In this document: positions 6,400 to 14,910 of the stretch, piece after piece
How positions within the stretch are numbered: position 1 is the stretch's first letter
Layout: every line of letters starts with the position of its first letter
Assembly (NCBI GenBank): GCA_903853805.1
Contig: CAINUN010000016.1
Span: 62,001 to 126,000 of the forward strand
DNA from: an uncultured Bacteroidota bacterium
Lineage (GTDB): Bacteria > Bacteroidota > Bacteroidia > Chitinophagales > Chitinophagaceae
Direction of reading: 5' to 3'
Length of the DNA: 64,000 nucleotides
Notes under the pieces: model-generated
The model's input: the letters and a program-made list of their open reading frames with translations, nothing else
The model's database searches: none
What the model was told of the DNA's origin: nothing
Program-made: the position numbers and the translations under genes

Positions 6400-8817
6400 A
6401 TGATTCCGAATCCGATTTCCGTCTCGTTTAAACTCGCAGACGGTCGCGAAATATCCATTGAAACAGGCAAACTCGCCCGTCAAGCAGACGGTTCTGTAGT
6501 TGTGCGCATGGGTAATTGTATGTTATTGGCTACTGTAGTAGCCACTTCCGAGCCTAAGCCCGGACAATCTTTTTTTCCTTTAACCGTAGATTACCAAGAA
6601 AAATTTGCTTCTGCTGGTCGCATTCCGGGTTCATTCTTTAAAAGAGAAGGACGCTTAAGCGATTATGAAGTGCTAATTTCTCGTTTGATAGACCGCGCAT
6701 TGCGTCCACTTTTCCCTGAAGATTATTACTGTGAAGTACAAGTAATAGTAAATCTTATTTCTTCTGACCCAGAAATCATGCCGGATGCATTGGCTTGTTT
6801 GGCTGCTTCTGCTGCATTGGCTGTTTCAGATGTGCCTATTCAAGAAGTTATTTCTGAAGTACGTGTAGGCCGTATTAATGGCGAATATAAAATTAACCCT
6901 ACCCGCACTGAAATGAAAGATGCGGATATGGATTTCATCATTGCAGCTACCGATAAGAACATAATGATGGTAGAAGGCGAGGCAAAAGAATGCCAAGAAG
7001 AAGACCTTGTCAAAACCATTGAATTGGCACATGAAGCGATTCGTGTTCAAATAAAGGCGCAACATGAGCTTCGTGAAAAAGTAGGTATTGCATCTAAGCG
7101 CGCATATGCTCCTGCTGAAAACAAAGAAGAACTTAAAAAGAAAGTTGAAGATTTTGCTAGCGCAAGAATGATGGAAATTTCTCGCGGCGGAACAGCAAAA
7201 CACGATCGCAGTGAACAATACAAACAGCTTGCAGATTATATGATGACACATCTTAAAGCTAGCTATTCTGAAGATGCTCCGATGCCAGATGCGGATGGTA
7301 AATTGGCTAAGAAATACTTTGAAGATCTTCAGTATTATACGGTACGTAACATGATTTTGGACGAAAGCCGTCGCTTAGATGGTCGTGGTTTGGAAGATGT
7401 TCGCCCGTTGACAATGGAAATCGATTATTTACCTTCTCCACATGGCTCTGCTTTATTTACTCGTGGTGAAACACAATCTTTGACCACCGTTACTTTAGGT
7501 ACTTCTGAAGATGAATTGTTACAAGAAAGTGCTGCAACATCGGAATATGCTAAGTTTATCCTTCACTATAATTTCCCCCCTTTTTCTACAGGTGAAGTAA
7601 AATTTTTACGTGCGGCAAGCCGCAGAGAAGTAGGTCATGGCAATTTGGCAATGCGTTCGTTGAAGCAAATGATGCCAAACGAAGCCGCATTCCCTTATAC
7701 AGTTCGTATTGTTTCTGATATTTTAGAATCTAATGGTTCGTCTTCAATGGCTACTGTTTGTGCAGGTTCACTTGCATTAATGGATGCTGGTGCACCATTC
7801 CCTAAACACGTTGCTGGTGTTGCAATGGGATTAATTTCTCGTGCTGATGACGGTAAATGGGCTGTGCTCACCGACATTCTTGGAGATGAAGATCATCTTG
7901 GAGATATGGACTTTAAAGTAACAGGTACTAGAGATGGTGTTTGTGGTATTCAAATGGATATCAAAGTAGATGGATTGAGCATGGATGTAATGCGTAGTGC
8001 ATTAGCACAAGCTCGCCGTGGAAGGATGCACATTCTGGATGCCATGTATGCTTGTACACCTGCTGCTCGTACTGAATTGAAACCACATGCACCACGCATT
8101 GAACAAATTGAAATTGAACGTGAATTCATAGGTGCTGTGATTGGTCCAGGCGGTAAAATCATTCAAGAAATTCAACGTGAAACTGGTGCTACCATCAATA
8201 TTGAAGAGGTAGACAATAAAGGAATTATTAAGATTTTCTCTGCCAATAAGGAAAGTATTGATAAAGCCAGAGCTTGGATTAATGGAATTGTTGCCGTTCC
8301 TGAAATTGGCGCAGAATATGAAGGCGTAGTAAAAAGTATTGTTGCTTTTGGTGCTTTCGTAGAATTCCTCCCAGGCAAACAAGGTTTATTACACATCTCA
8401 GAAGTAAGCTGGAAACGCCTTGATACGCTAGATGATGTGATGAAAGAAGGTGATACTATTCAAGTAAAACTAATTGGTACAGATCCTAAGACTGGTAAAC
8501 TTCGTCTTAGTCGTAAGGTATTAATGCCAAAACCTGATGGTTATGTAGAGCCTGAACGTCGTGAGCGTAGCGAAGGTGGTGATCGTCGTGATCGTGATCG
8601 TCGTGATGATCGTGGTGGTGACCGCCGCGACAGAAGAGATGATCGTGGTGGGAACGACCGTCGCCGTGATGACCGTGGTGGTGATCGCAGACATGATGAT
8701 CGTCGTGAAAACGAACGTAGAAATGAACAACCTCGTCAAGAGCAAACAAGAGAACAAAATCAAGATCAACCACAACAGAATAATGTTGCAGGTGGTGACG
8801 ATGATTTGAAAATGTAA
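6400..8817 (+). CDS. pnp: polyribonucleotide nucleotidyltransferase (PNPase)
   Basis: 805 residues from the ATG at 6400. A trimeric phosphorolytic 3'-5' exoribonuclease of the RNA degradation machinery. Domains in order: RNase PH 1 (from ISVSFKLADGREISIETGKL), helical linker, RNase PH 2 (LDGRGLEDVRPL, FTRGETQSLTTVTLG, GDMDFKVTGTRDGVCGIQMD), KH (EFIGAVIGPGGKIIQEI) and S1 (EYEGVVKSIVAFGAFVEFLPG). The last ~85 residues are an unusual low-complexity tail of Arg, Asp and Gly repeats (RRDDRGGDRR type) ending in a Gln/Asn-rich stretch. The tail is likely disordered and may bind RNA or partner proteins; that is inference. Confidence 0.97.
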   Translation: MIPNPISVSFKLADGREISIETGKLARQADGSVVVRMGNCMLLATVVATSEPKPGQSFFPLTVDYQEKFASAGRIPGSFFKREGRLSDYEVLISRLIDRALRPLFPEDYYCEVQVIVNLISSDPEIMPDALACLAASAALAVSDVPIQEVISEVRVGRINGEYKINPTRTEMKDADMDFIIAATDKNIMMVEGEAKECQEEDLVKTIELAHEAIRVQIKAQHELREKVGIASKRAYAPAENKEELKKKVEDFASARMMEISRGGTAKHDRSEQYKQLADYMMTHLKASYSEDAPMPDADGKLAKKYFEDLQYYTVRNMILDESRRLDGRGLEDVRPLTMEIDYLPSPHGSALFTRGETQSLTTVTLGTSEDELLQESAATSEYAKFILHYNFPPFSTGEVKFLRAASRREVGHGNLAMRSLKQMMPNEAAFPYTVRIVSDILESNGSSSMATVCAGSLALMDAGAPFPKHVAGVAMGLISRADDGKWAVLTDILGDEDHLGDMDFKVTGTRDGVCGIQMDIKVDGLSMDVMRSALAQARRGRMHILDAMYACTPAARTELKPHAPRIEQIEIEREFIGAVIGPGGKIIQEIQRETGATINIEEVDNKGIIKIFSANKESIDKARAWINGIVAVPEIGAEYEGVVKSIVAFGAFVEFLPGKQGLLHISEVSWKRLDTLDDVMKEGDTIQVKLIGTDPKTGKLRLSRKVLMPKPDGYVEPERRERSEGGDRRDRDRRDDRGGDRRDRRDDRGGNDRRRDDRGGDRRHDDRRENERRNEQPRQEQTREQNQDQPQQNNVAGGDDDLKM

Positions 8818-8836
8818 TCGAAACTTGTATAGAAAA

Positions 8837-8876
8837 TAAAAGAGGCAGTAATAAAAAACTGCCTCTTTTATTTTTG
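8837..8876. terminator. bidirectional terminator between pnp and the convergent gene
   Basis: TAAAAGAGGCAGT (8837-8849) pairs with ACTGCCTCTTTTA (8858-8870) around an 8-nt A-rich loop, with T runs on both strands. It can serve pnp and the convergent minus-strand gene. Confidence 0.9.
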
Positions 8877-8890
8877 AAAAAAAGAGAACT

Positions 8891-9316
8891 CTACGGGCGA
8901 GGTTTTACTCTTCTAAAAATGTAGCGCGTTAAGAAAAGCCCGCCTGAACTATTGCCTTCATTTGATTGGCTGTGTGAACCTGTTGTTACTTGAAGAAGCT
9001 CCCAGCCATCTTCAGCATAACCATTAATTCTATCTACTATAGCCCGGTCGTTATTGGCAATATTTCCAAAATTGATTCCAACAAGACTGTAAAAATTTTT
9101 TAAGTCCTTTTCAATCAATTGTCCACCATCATCAGTAGTTAAAATCCTTGATCGTCCAAGTCCACCTGGAATAACAGATTCGATGGTTGAAAATTGTTTG
9201 TACTCATAAACAATAGGATTGTCTTGTGAAGCTGATGTCGCACGAAAAGAATAAATGCCAAGAACAATGAGCGCAGAAAATGCTGCAATAGAAATGGTTT
9301 TAATTGTGTTGTTCAT
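8891..9316 (-). CDS. small exported protein of unknown function
   Basis: 141 residues. The N-terminus has a hydrophobic segment (residues ~8-24) that could be a signal peptide or a membrane anchor. The middle contains IVDRINGYAEDGWELLQVT, which resembles the DUF4177 pattern (residues before a GWEL core), and the end is FLTRYIFRRVKP. No catalytic motif was seen. It is convergent with pnp and shares its terminator. It stands alone, about 75 bp downstream of the glycosyltransferase pair. Confidence 0.6.
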   Translation of the reverse strand: MNNTIKTISIAAFSALIVLGIYSFRATSASQDNPIVYEYKQFSTIESVIPGGLGRSRILTTDDGGQLIEKDLKNFYSLVGINFGNIANNDRAIVDRINGYAEDGWELLQVTTGSHSQSNEGNSSGGLFLTRYIFRRVKPRP

Positions 9317-9392
9317 TTTTGGAGAAATTTTTTAGTTAAAGAATATGAACAGTAAACATAAAAATTATGCCAAACTTCATTTCAAAAAATCA

Positions 9393-10442
9393 TCAGCACT
9401 TAATAAATACAGATAAATATTTTTGGGAAATAGTTTCAAGACTATGTTGAAGAATAACATAATTATAGGCATTTTCAATTTGAAATTTTCGGCTTTCACT
9501 GCGTTTAGAAAGAAGAAGATTAATTCCGTTTGCAATCTCTTTTTCTGCTTGAATATCACAGGCTTTCCCTCTACCATTCTCCAACAATTCTATTATTCCT
9601 CCGGTTTTTGTTCCTACAACAGGTACTTTGTAAAGAAAGGCATCTAAAATACTACTTCCCAGTCCTTCTTCAACAGAATTGAGCACAAAGACATCGAATA
9701 AGCTATAGTAGTCTTCAACATTTGGTTTGAAGCCAAATAGGAAATATTGATTTTCCAAATTGTAATCCTTAATTGCTTGTACGCATAGATCGAATAAGGG
9801 ACCATCGCCAAAATGGAGCACCACAAAATCATCTCTTTGTTTCTTTAACTCACAAATTGCTCGAATTGTTGTGAGCGGATCTTTTGATTTGTCTAGCGCT
9901 GCAATTGTGCCAATAATAAACTTTGAGTTGGGAATATTTAAGTCTTCTAGAAACCTCTTTGTTTTATGAATGTCCAATTTTTTTGCAATTGCTACATCTG
10001 AAATTACTTCAATATCTTTCCTCTTACAAAACAATTCGAGAGTATTTTTTACTGCTTTACTTACAGCTATAATTTTATCCGTTTTCAGGTATTTAATTTT
10101 TGTAAAAAAACCTTTTGGTAAAAAGTCAACTCGTCTTGAAAAGACTATTTTTTTTTGATGAAATGGCTTTGATAGTAAGCAATAAGTTAGAATGTGTGAG
10201 GTTTGAGCATGAATAACTTCATAGGCTTTTGCCTTTGTACATAAAAACCAAAAGACTTGTATAATATTGCTGAAAGAAATGACTTTTACTTTTGCTTTTT
10301 GGGCTTCATTTTCAAGTTGAAAACCTTTTCTACAAACTAAATCCACTTCATTTTTTTCTGCTAAAAAACCTATAATATTATATAAGGTTTGCCTTTCTCC
10401 CCCACGCCATGTTTTTTCAAAATTTAATTCAAGAATTTTCAT
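9393..10442 (-). CDS. family 4 glycosyltransferase (GT-B)
   Basis: 349 residues from the ATG of MKILELNFEKTWRGGER; a TTG nine bases earlier overlaps the upstream gene but the family normally begins at MKIL. It is a retaining GT-B enzyme of the WecH/PimA type: N-terminal Gly-rich loop WRGGERQ, C-terminal donor-binding segment (IIGTIAALDKSKDPLTTIRA, LHFGDGPLF) and the E-x7-E region FVLNSVEEGLGSSILDAFLY. It probably adds a sugar to LPS core or a surface glycan. It lies 5 bp after the GT2 gene, so the two form an operon. Acceptor and donor cannot be read from the sequence. Confidence 0.88.
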   Translation of the reverse strand: MKILELNFEKTWRGGERQTLYNIIGFLAEKNEVDLVCRKGFQLENEAQKAKVKVISFSNIIQVFWFLCTKAKAYEVIHAQTSHILTYCLLSKPFHQKKIVFSRRVDFLPKGFFTKIKYLKTDKIIAVSKAVKNTLELFCKRKDIEVISDVAIAKKLDIHKTKRFLEDLNIPNSKFIIGTIAALDKSKDPLTTIRAICELKKQRDDFVVLHFGDGPLFDLCVQAIKDYNLENQYFLFGFKPNVEDYYSLFDVFVLNSVEEGLGSSILDAFLYKVPVVGTKTGGIIELLENGRGKACDIQAEKEIANGINLLLSKRSESRKFQIENAYNYVILQHSLETISQKYLSVFIKC

Positions 10443-10447
10443 TGAAG

Positions 10448-11215
10448 TCAACTTTTGTGCTTACTAATTTTTCCATACTGAAAAATCTTACTGTATTTGG
10501 CAAAACTTGCAAAGGCAGATAGTTTACAAATCATGTACCCTTCGTAGCCATCTAAAAAACCAAGTTTGAGGATGTAGTTGTAGAAAAATTTCCAAATAGG
10601 TGCTAGAAAAACAACCAGAATATTAGTGGTTATTCCTTTATTCACATCGCGCCATGCAATGATCTCGGAATAGTGTTCAATTTGTTTAAAAAAATCAGAC
10701 ACAGAATGATAAGTATAATGAAAAAGATGCCCTTTTAATAACAATGCCTTTTGTTTTATTAGGGGTTGCCAATACTCATGAATTTTATCCCCTTCCCAAC
10801 AACCAAATTTTTTATTATAAAGTCTGATTTTTTTATCAGGATACCATCCTGAATGTTTTATCCATTTACCACAATAATTACTGAAACGTTCAACTTTAAA
10901 AGCAATAGTTCTTTCATTTGGTTGTAGTTGTATTAAAGACTGCATTAGTTCTTCAGATAATTCCTCATCTGCATCAAGACTCAATACCCAATCATTTTTT
11001 GCAATTGAAGTAGCGTAGTTTTTTTGTTCTACATAACCCAAAAATGATTGACTAACAAAACTAGCATTATAATGCCTTGAAATCTCCTCGGTTTTATCTG
11101 TTGAATTACTGTCAACAACCACAATTTCATCAGCTATTGTCTGAACTGATCTAAGACATCGCTCCAAGTTTTTTTCTTCGTTGAGTGTTATAATGACAAC
11201 ACTGATTTTTAACAT
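10448..11215 (-). CDS. family 2 glycosyltransferase, WaaE/KdtX-like
   Basis: 255 residues, GT-A fold. The nucleotide-sugar site is VVIITLNEEKNLERCLRS, with VVVDSNSTDKTEEI and the metal-binding DXD as SLDADEEL. The later segments YPDKKIRLYNKK and EGDKIHEY are typical of LPS core beta-1,4-glucosyltransferases (WaaE/KdtX). A membrane-associated C-terminus (residues ~200-230) fits an inner-face enzyme. It is the first gene of a two-gene glycosyltransferase operon; together they likely extend the LPS core or a related surface glycan. Confidence 0.88.
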   Translation of the reverse strand: MLKISVVIITLNEEKNLERCLRSVQTIADEIVVVDSNSTDKTEEISRHYNASFVSQSFLGYVEQKNYATSIAKNDWVLSLDADEELSEELMQSLIQLQPNERTIAFKVERFSNYCGKWIKHSGWYPDKKIRLYNKKFGCWEGDKIHEYWQPLIKQKALLLKGHLFHYTYHSVSDFFKQIEHYSEIIAWRDVNKGITTNILVVFLAPIWKFFYNYILKLGFLDGYEGYMICKLSAFASFAKYSKIFQYGKISKHKS

Positions 11216-11305
11216 GCCGAGTTTGAAGTAAAATAAAGTTAAAACAGTAATTCGTTGGTAAAACTAAATCTAGAAATGAAATAGAAAAGAAATGCAAACA
11301 GGGAA

Positions 11306-11770
11306 TTAGGAAAGTAATTTTTGTCGTAGAAGAAACTCAAATTGATCGTTGGAAAGTGCAAGTCGCTCGGCATATTCTCTTTCTTCTTTTCTTTTTTTAT
11401 AAATGGCGTATGCTTCTTCAATTTTTTCTGAAAGTTCTTTTTCGAGCCAAGGTTTTTCAAGATAAGCCATGATTTTTCCAATGTTCACGGCATCTTTTAA
11501 CGCTTCAAAATCGGTAAAACCTGTTAATAATATTCTCATTGGATCGGGATGATTTGGAAGAATTTTTTCAAGAAATTCTACTCCAGTCATCCCTGGCATT
11601 CGTTGATCAGTTATCAATACATGGATTTCATTTTCATCAAGAATTGGAATTGCCTCCTCACCACTAATTGCAGTAAAAACATTATACTTAATACGAAAAG
11701 TAGCCTTAAACGAAATAAGGTTATTAAGTTCGTCATCAACGTAGAGTATGTTTACTTTTTCTTCTTCCAT
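11306..11770 (-). CDS. response regulator receiver protein (RpfG-like receiver)
   Basis: 154 residues: one CheY-like receiver with no output domain. The acidic pocket is VDDE near the start, the phospho-acceptor Asp lies in LITDQRMPG, the Thr in ILLTGFTD and the Lys in LEKPW. A charged helix (residues ~120-150) follows. The receiver is closely similar to that of the receiver-kinase at 17.1 kb (both have YVDDE/YIDDE..NNL, DQRMPG.TG.EF, TG.TD, KPW), so the two are paralogues. It is divergent from the 11.9-18.6 kb operon with 139 bp between them and is probably part of the same phosphorelay. The ATG at 11770 is preferred to a GTG one codon earlier. Confidence 0.85.
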   Translation of the reverse strand: MEEEKVNILYVDDELNNLISFKATFRIKYNVFTAISGEEAIPILDENEIHVLITDQRMPGMTGVEFLEKILPNHPDPMRILLTGFTDFEALKDAVNIGKIMAYLEKPWLEKELSEKIEEAYAIYKKRKEEREYAERLALSNDQFEFLLRQKLLS

Positions 11771-11909
11771 CACAATGTCACACTAAAATTAGAAATTAGA
11801 TTCGTTTTACAAAGTTAGTGCGATAAATAAAATATTTCAAGGTTCTAGGATTATTTTTAGAAGGAGTATAAATTTACTCTATTCTTTAACTAATTAAAAT
11901 GATTTTAGG

Positions 11910-14210
11910 GTGGAGTTTTCAATTGAAAGACTGAAACTAAACAGTCTTGATACGAGTTCATATTTACCAATTATCTTCAGATTAAGCAACGCTGAAGACC
12001 GTGTTGCATTAATTGAATTGACTCAAATAAATAAACTATCTCTTGTTGTCATTGACGAAATATTAGGTCAGATAAAGGAACTGATAAAATGCAAAAATGC
12101 TCATCGCAAGATTTTGGACGTCGAATACGAGCACTTAATCCAAGATAATTTGCAAAACAAAACACTTGAAGAGTATGGTGTTTGGGTATATTATCCTTGG
12201 AACAATCGTTTAGTGCATCTTCTCGACGAAGAAGAATTTATAACCTTACGTACTAACAGAAATCAGTACAAAATTACAAACGAAGAACAGGAATTACTTC
12301 GAAAAAAGAAAATTGGAGTCATTGGATTGTCTGTAGGTCAATCCATTGCATTGACACTTGCCATGGAAAGGGCTTGTGGTGAATTACGACTGGCAGATTT
12401 TGATACTGCTGAATTGAGCAATTTGAATCGCATTAGGACAGGTGTACAAAATCTTGGACTACACAAGACGATAATATCCGCAAGAGAAATAGCAGAGATA
12501 GACCCATTCCTGAAAGTAAGAATTTTCAATGACGGCATCACCACGAGTAATATTGATTCATTTTTTGAAGATGGAGGGAAGCTCGATTTATTGGTAGAAG
12601 TATGTGATGGATTGGATGTTAAAATCAAAAGCCGGCATAAGTCCCGTTCGCTTCAAATTCCAGTTGTAATGGATACAAACGACCGCGGAATGCTTGATGT
12701 TGAACGTTATGATTTGGAGCCTAACAGGGCTATTTTACATGGACTTGCTGAAGGACTTGACCCTGAAAATATTGGCGACCTTACCAACGAACAAAAGATA
12801 CCATACATACTGAAAATGGTAGGCGCTGAAACAATTTCTACTCGTCTAAAAGCCTCAATGATGGAAGTGGAACAATCCATCAACTCATGGCCACAATTAG
12901 CTTCGTCAGTAGTTCTTGGAGGAGCAGTTACAACAGATGTTTGTCGTAGAATTTTACTCGACCAATTCCACGATTCAGGAAGATATTATGTGGACCTAGA
13001 TGAAATCATTGGCGATAATTTAGACGAACCAGAAGCGCCAACTTTAAAGAACCCTTATGAACCATTAGTGATTGAGGAGATGGATTTGTTGGCAGAAAGT
13101 GTTTTGCAAAAAAGCAATGATGAGTCATTAGCCATTTCCGAAATCAATCTCAATAAAATAATTGATGCTGCTATTATTGCACCATCAGCAGGCAATAATC
13201 AACCTTGGAAATGGTTGTACAAAAAAAAATGTCTATTCTTATTTCATGATCAAAATAGGTCATGGAGTTGGGGCGATTTTGCAGCAATGGGAGCGCATAT
13301 GTCGTTGGGTACTGCCATTGAAAACGTAAAACTTCAGGCTGCCGCGTTAAACCTAGAATCTATTGTAGATTTAGAACCAATTCCTCATAATGAAAAACTT
13401 GTAGCAGTTATTCGTTTTTGCTCTTTAGAAAATCCAAGAGAAATAGATGTTGAATTGGCATCAGCTTTATACCAAAGAAACACCAATCGAAATAATGGCA
13501 CAAAACAGCCGATTCCATTGCAGCTGATTCAAAATATGGAACAACTTGTTTTGGAATATTCTGGTCTTCAGTTTTTGCATATTGAAGCCTATAATCAAAT
13601 TATTGAGTTAGGAGAAATTATTGCAGGCTGTGACCGTGTACGGTTATTACACCAACAAGGTCATGAAGAATTTTATAACGAAGTTAGATGGAATAAAGAA
13701 CAAGCAGAATCAACTGGAGATGGAATTGAAATAGCATCTGTTGATTTGAAAGCTAGTGAAATTGCCGGTTTCTCTATGGCAAAGGATTGGAAAGCAGTTT
13801 CTTTGCTCGCTCAAAAAAATATGGGTAATGCTTTTAAAAGCTTTTCAAAAAAAGCTGTTCAAACTGCTTCATGTATGGCTTTGGTAACAATTCCCTCTTT
13901 CAGTCAAAATGAATTGATAAAAGCTGGAAGGGCTATTGAAGATGTATGGATTTATGCCAATAAAGAAGGCATAGCATTTCACCCGATGTTATCACCTGTG
14001 TTTTTCTTTAACCGTATGGTTCACGGTAAAGAAGAACATATTGACGGTAAAATTCTAGATGAATTGAAAAAGCTCAGAAAAAACTTTCATAAAATTTTTC
14101 CAGTGAAAGAGGGAGCTAGTGAAGCATTTCTTATTAAGTTGTCCATTGCAAATGAAGCAAGTGTAATATCAATGAGAAAACCTAAAAACGAAATTTTTTA
14201 TCGAAGATAA
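11910..14210 (+). CDS. E1-like ThiF/MoeB domain fused to nitroreductase (Rv1355c/MoeY family)
   Basis: 766 residues, GTG start (the nearby ATG at 11899 is in another frame and soon stops). Residues ~130-350 form an E1-like adenylating domain: nucleotide loop IGVIGLSVGQS (135-145), acidic strand LADFDTAELSNLNR (161-174) with the Asn and Arg of the family, and VVMDTNDRG. No CxxC zinc pairs are evident. Residues ~413 to the end form an FMN-type nitroreductase domain (AAIIAPSAGNNQPWKW). This matches the Rv1355c/'MoeY' arrangement. E1 domains activate a carboxylate with ATP; nitroreductase domains oxidise or reduce with FMN. The next start overlaps the stop by one base (TAATG). The product is unknown; molybdopterin synthesis is a historical label with no support here. 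Confidence 0.82.
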   Translation: MEFSIERLKLNSLDTSSYLPIIFRLSNAEDRVALIELTQINKLSLVVIDEILGQIKELIKCKNAHRKILDVEYEHLIQDNLQNKTLEEYGVWVYYPWNNRLVHLLDEEEFITLRTNRNQYKITNEEQELLRKKKIGVIGLSVGQSIALTLAMERACGELRLADFDTAELSNLNRIRTGVQNLGLHKTIISAREIAEIDPFLKVRIFNDGITTSNIDSFFEDGGKLDLLVEVCDGLDVKIKSRHKSRSLQIPVVMDTNDRGMLDVERYDLEPNRAILHGLAEGLDPENIGDLTNEQKIPYILKMVGAETISTRLKASMMEVEQSINSWPQLASSVVLGGAVTTDVCRRILLDQFHDSGRYYVDLDEIIGDNLDEPEAPTLKNPYEPLVIEEMDLLAESVLQKSNDESLAISEINLNKIIDAAIIAPSAGNNQPWKWLYKKKCLFLFHDQNRSWSWGDFAAMGAHMSLGTAIENVKLQAAALNLESIVDLEPIPHNEKLVAVIRFCSLENPREIDVELASALYQRNTNRNNGTKQPIPLQLIQNMEQLVLEYSGLQFLHIEAYNQIIELGEIIAGCDRVRLLHQQGHEEFYNEVRWNKEQAESTGDGIEIASVDLKASEIAGFSMAKDWKAVSLLAQKNMGNAFKSFSKKAVQTASCMALVTIPSFSQNELIKAGRAIEDVWIYANKEGIAFHPMLSPVFFFNRMVHGKEEHIDGKILDELKKLRKNFHKIFPVKEGASEAFLIKLSIANEASVISMRKPKNEIFYRR

Positions 14211-14902
14211 TGTTTAAGATTAGGGTTTTTAGGGCTATAGAAGACCTAGAATCGTGTCAACTTTTTGCTACTGGACATGCAAACGTATTGCGTGACTATG
14301 GTATTACTAAAGTTACGTCTTCAAAAAATGATTGGTTTTTCAATCCCAATGTTCTTGTAGTAACTGTAGAAGAAACAGAATCGAATAAAGTTGTAGGAGG
14401 AGAACGAATTCATATTGTTAACAAAGATTTCCTTCTTCCAATTGAAGAAGCTGTTTCAGTAGTTGAACATCGAATTTTTGACCTTGTAAAAACGTACACA
14501 GAAAAAGGAATTACAGGTGAATTATGTGGACTATGGAATGCAAAAGATATTGCAGGGAGAGGGGTAAGTCTATTATTAACCAAGATTGGAGTTGCTTTAG
14601 CACACATGCTTAACATGGACAGTATATTTGTTTTGTGTGCTCCTTATACTGTATCAATGTGTCAATCAGCAGGATTTGAAATTGAAACCTCTATTGGCAA
14701 CAATGGAACATTTATTTACCCAAAGCTTGATCTTATCGCTACCTCTTTAGTAATTAAAGACTTGGGGGTATTACTACATGCAGAAAATCAAATACGCGAA
14801 CAAATCTTTAACTTTATAGCTTATCCTATTAATGTCATCACAGAAATTGGTCAAAGAGGAGAAACACAAATAACCTATAATATTCAAATCCCTAAATTTT
14901 AG
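14210..14902 (+). CDS. GNAT-fold acyltransferase, autoinducer/N-acyl amino acid synthase-like
   Basis: 230 residues. The layout is that of GNAT-fold enzymes related to acyl-homoserine lactone and N-acyl amino acid (FeeM-like) synthases: VVGGERIHIV early, then GELCGLWNAKDIAGRGVSLL as a likely acceptor/CoA-binding segment, a helix GVALAHMLNMDSIFVLC, and SAGFEIETS. It has no signal peptide, so it is cytosolic. It starts inside the stop of the E1-nitroreductase gene and ends 8 bp before the sensor kinase. Coupled expression suggests it works on the same small molecule. The family assignment is by pattern and less certain than the operon structure. Confidence 0.6.
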   Translation: MFKIRVFRAIEDLESCQLFATGHANVLRDYGITKVTSSKNDWFFNPNVLVVTVEETESNKVVGGERIHIVNKDFLLPIEEAVSVVEHRIFDLVKTYTEKGITGELCGLWNAKDIAGRGVSLLLTKIGVALAHMLNMDSIFVLCAPYTVSMCQSAGFEIETSIGNNGTFIYPKLDLIATSLVIKDLGVLLHAENQIREQIFNFIAYPINVITEIGQRGETQITYNIQIPKF

Positions 14903-14910
14903 GATATACT

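Noticed and set aside
8507-8773. Antisense frames over the pnp tail
   Set aside because: They arise from the repetitive Arg/Asp codons.
11899-11934. ATG at 11899 as the start of the E1-nitroreductase gene
   Set aside because: It is in another frame and stops within 12 codons; GTG at 11910 fits.
11910-14210. Molybdopterin biosynthesis (MoeY) role
   Set aside because: The label comes from a mycobacterial name; no other molybdopterin genes are near and the nitroreductase domain does not fit it well.
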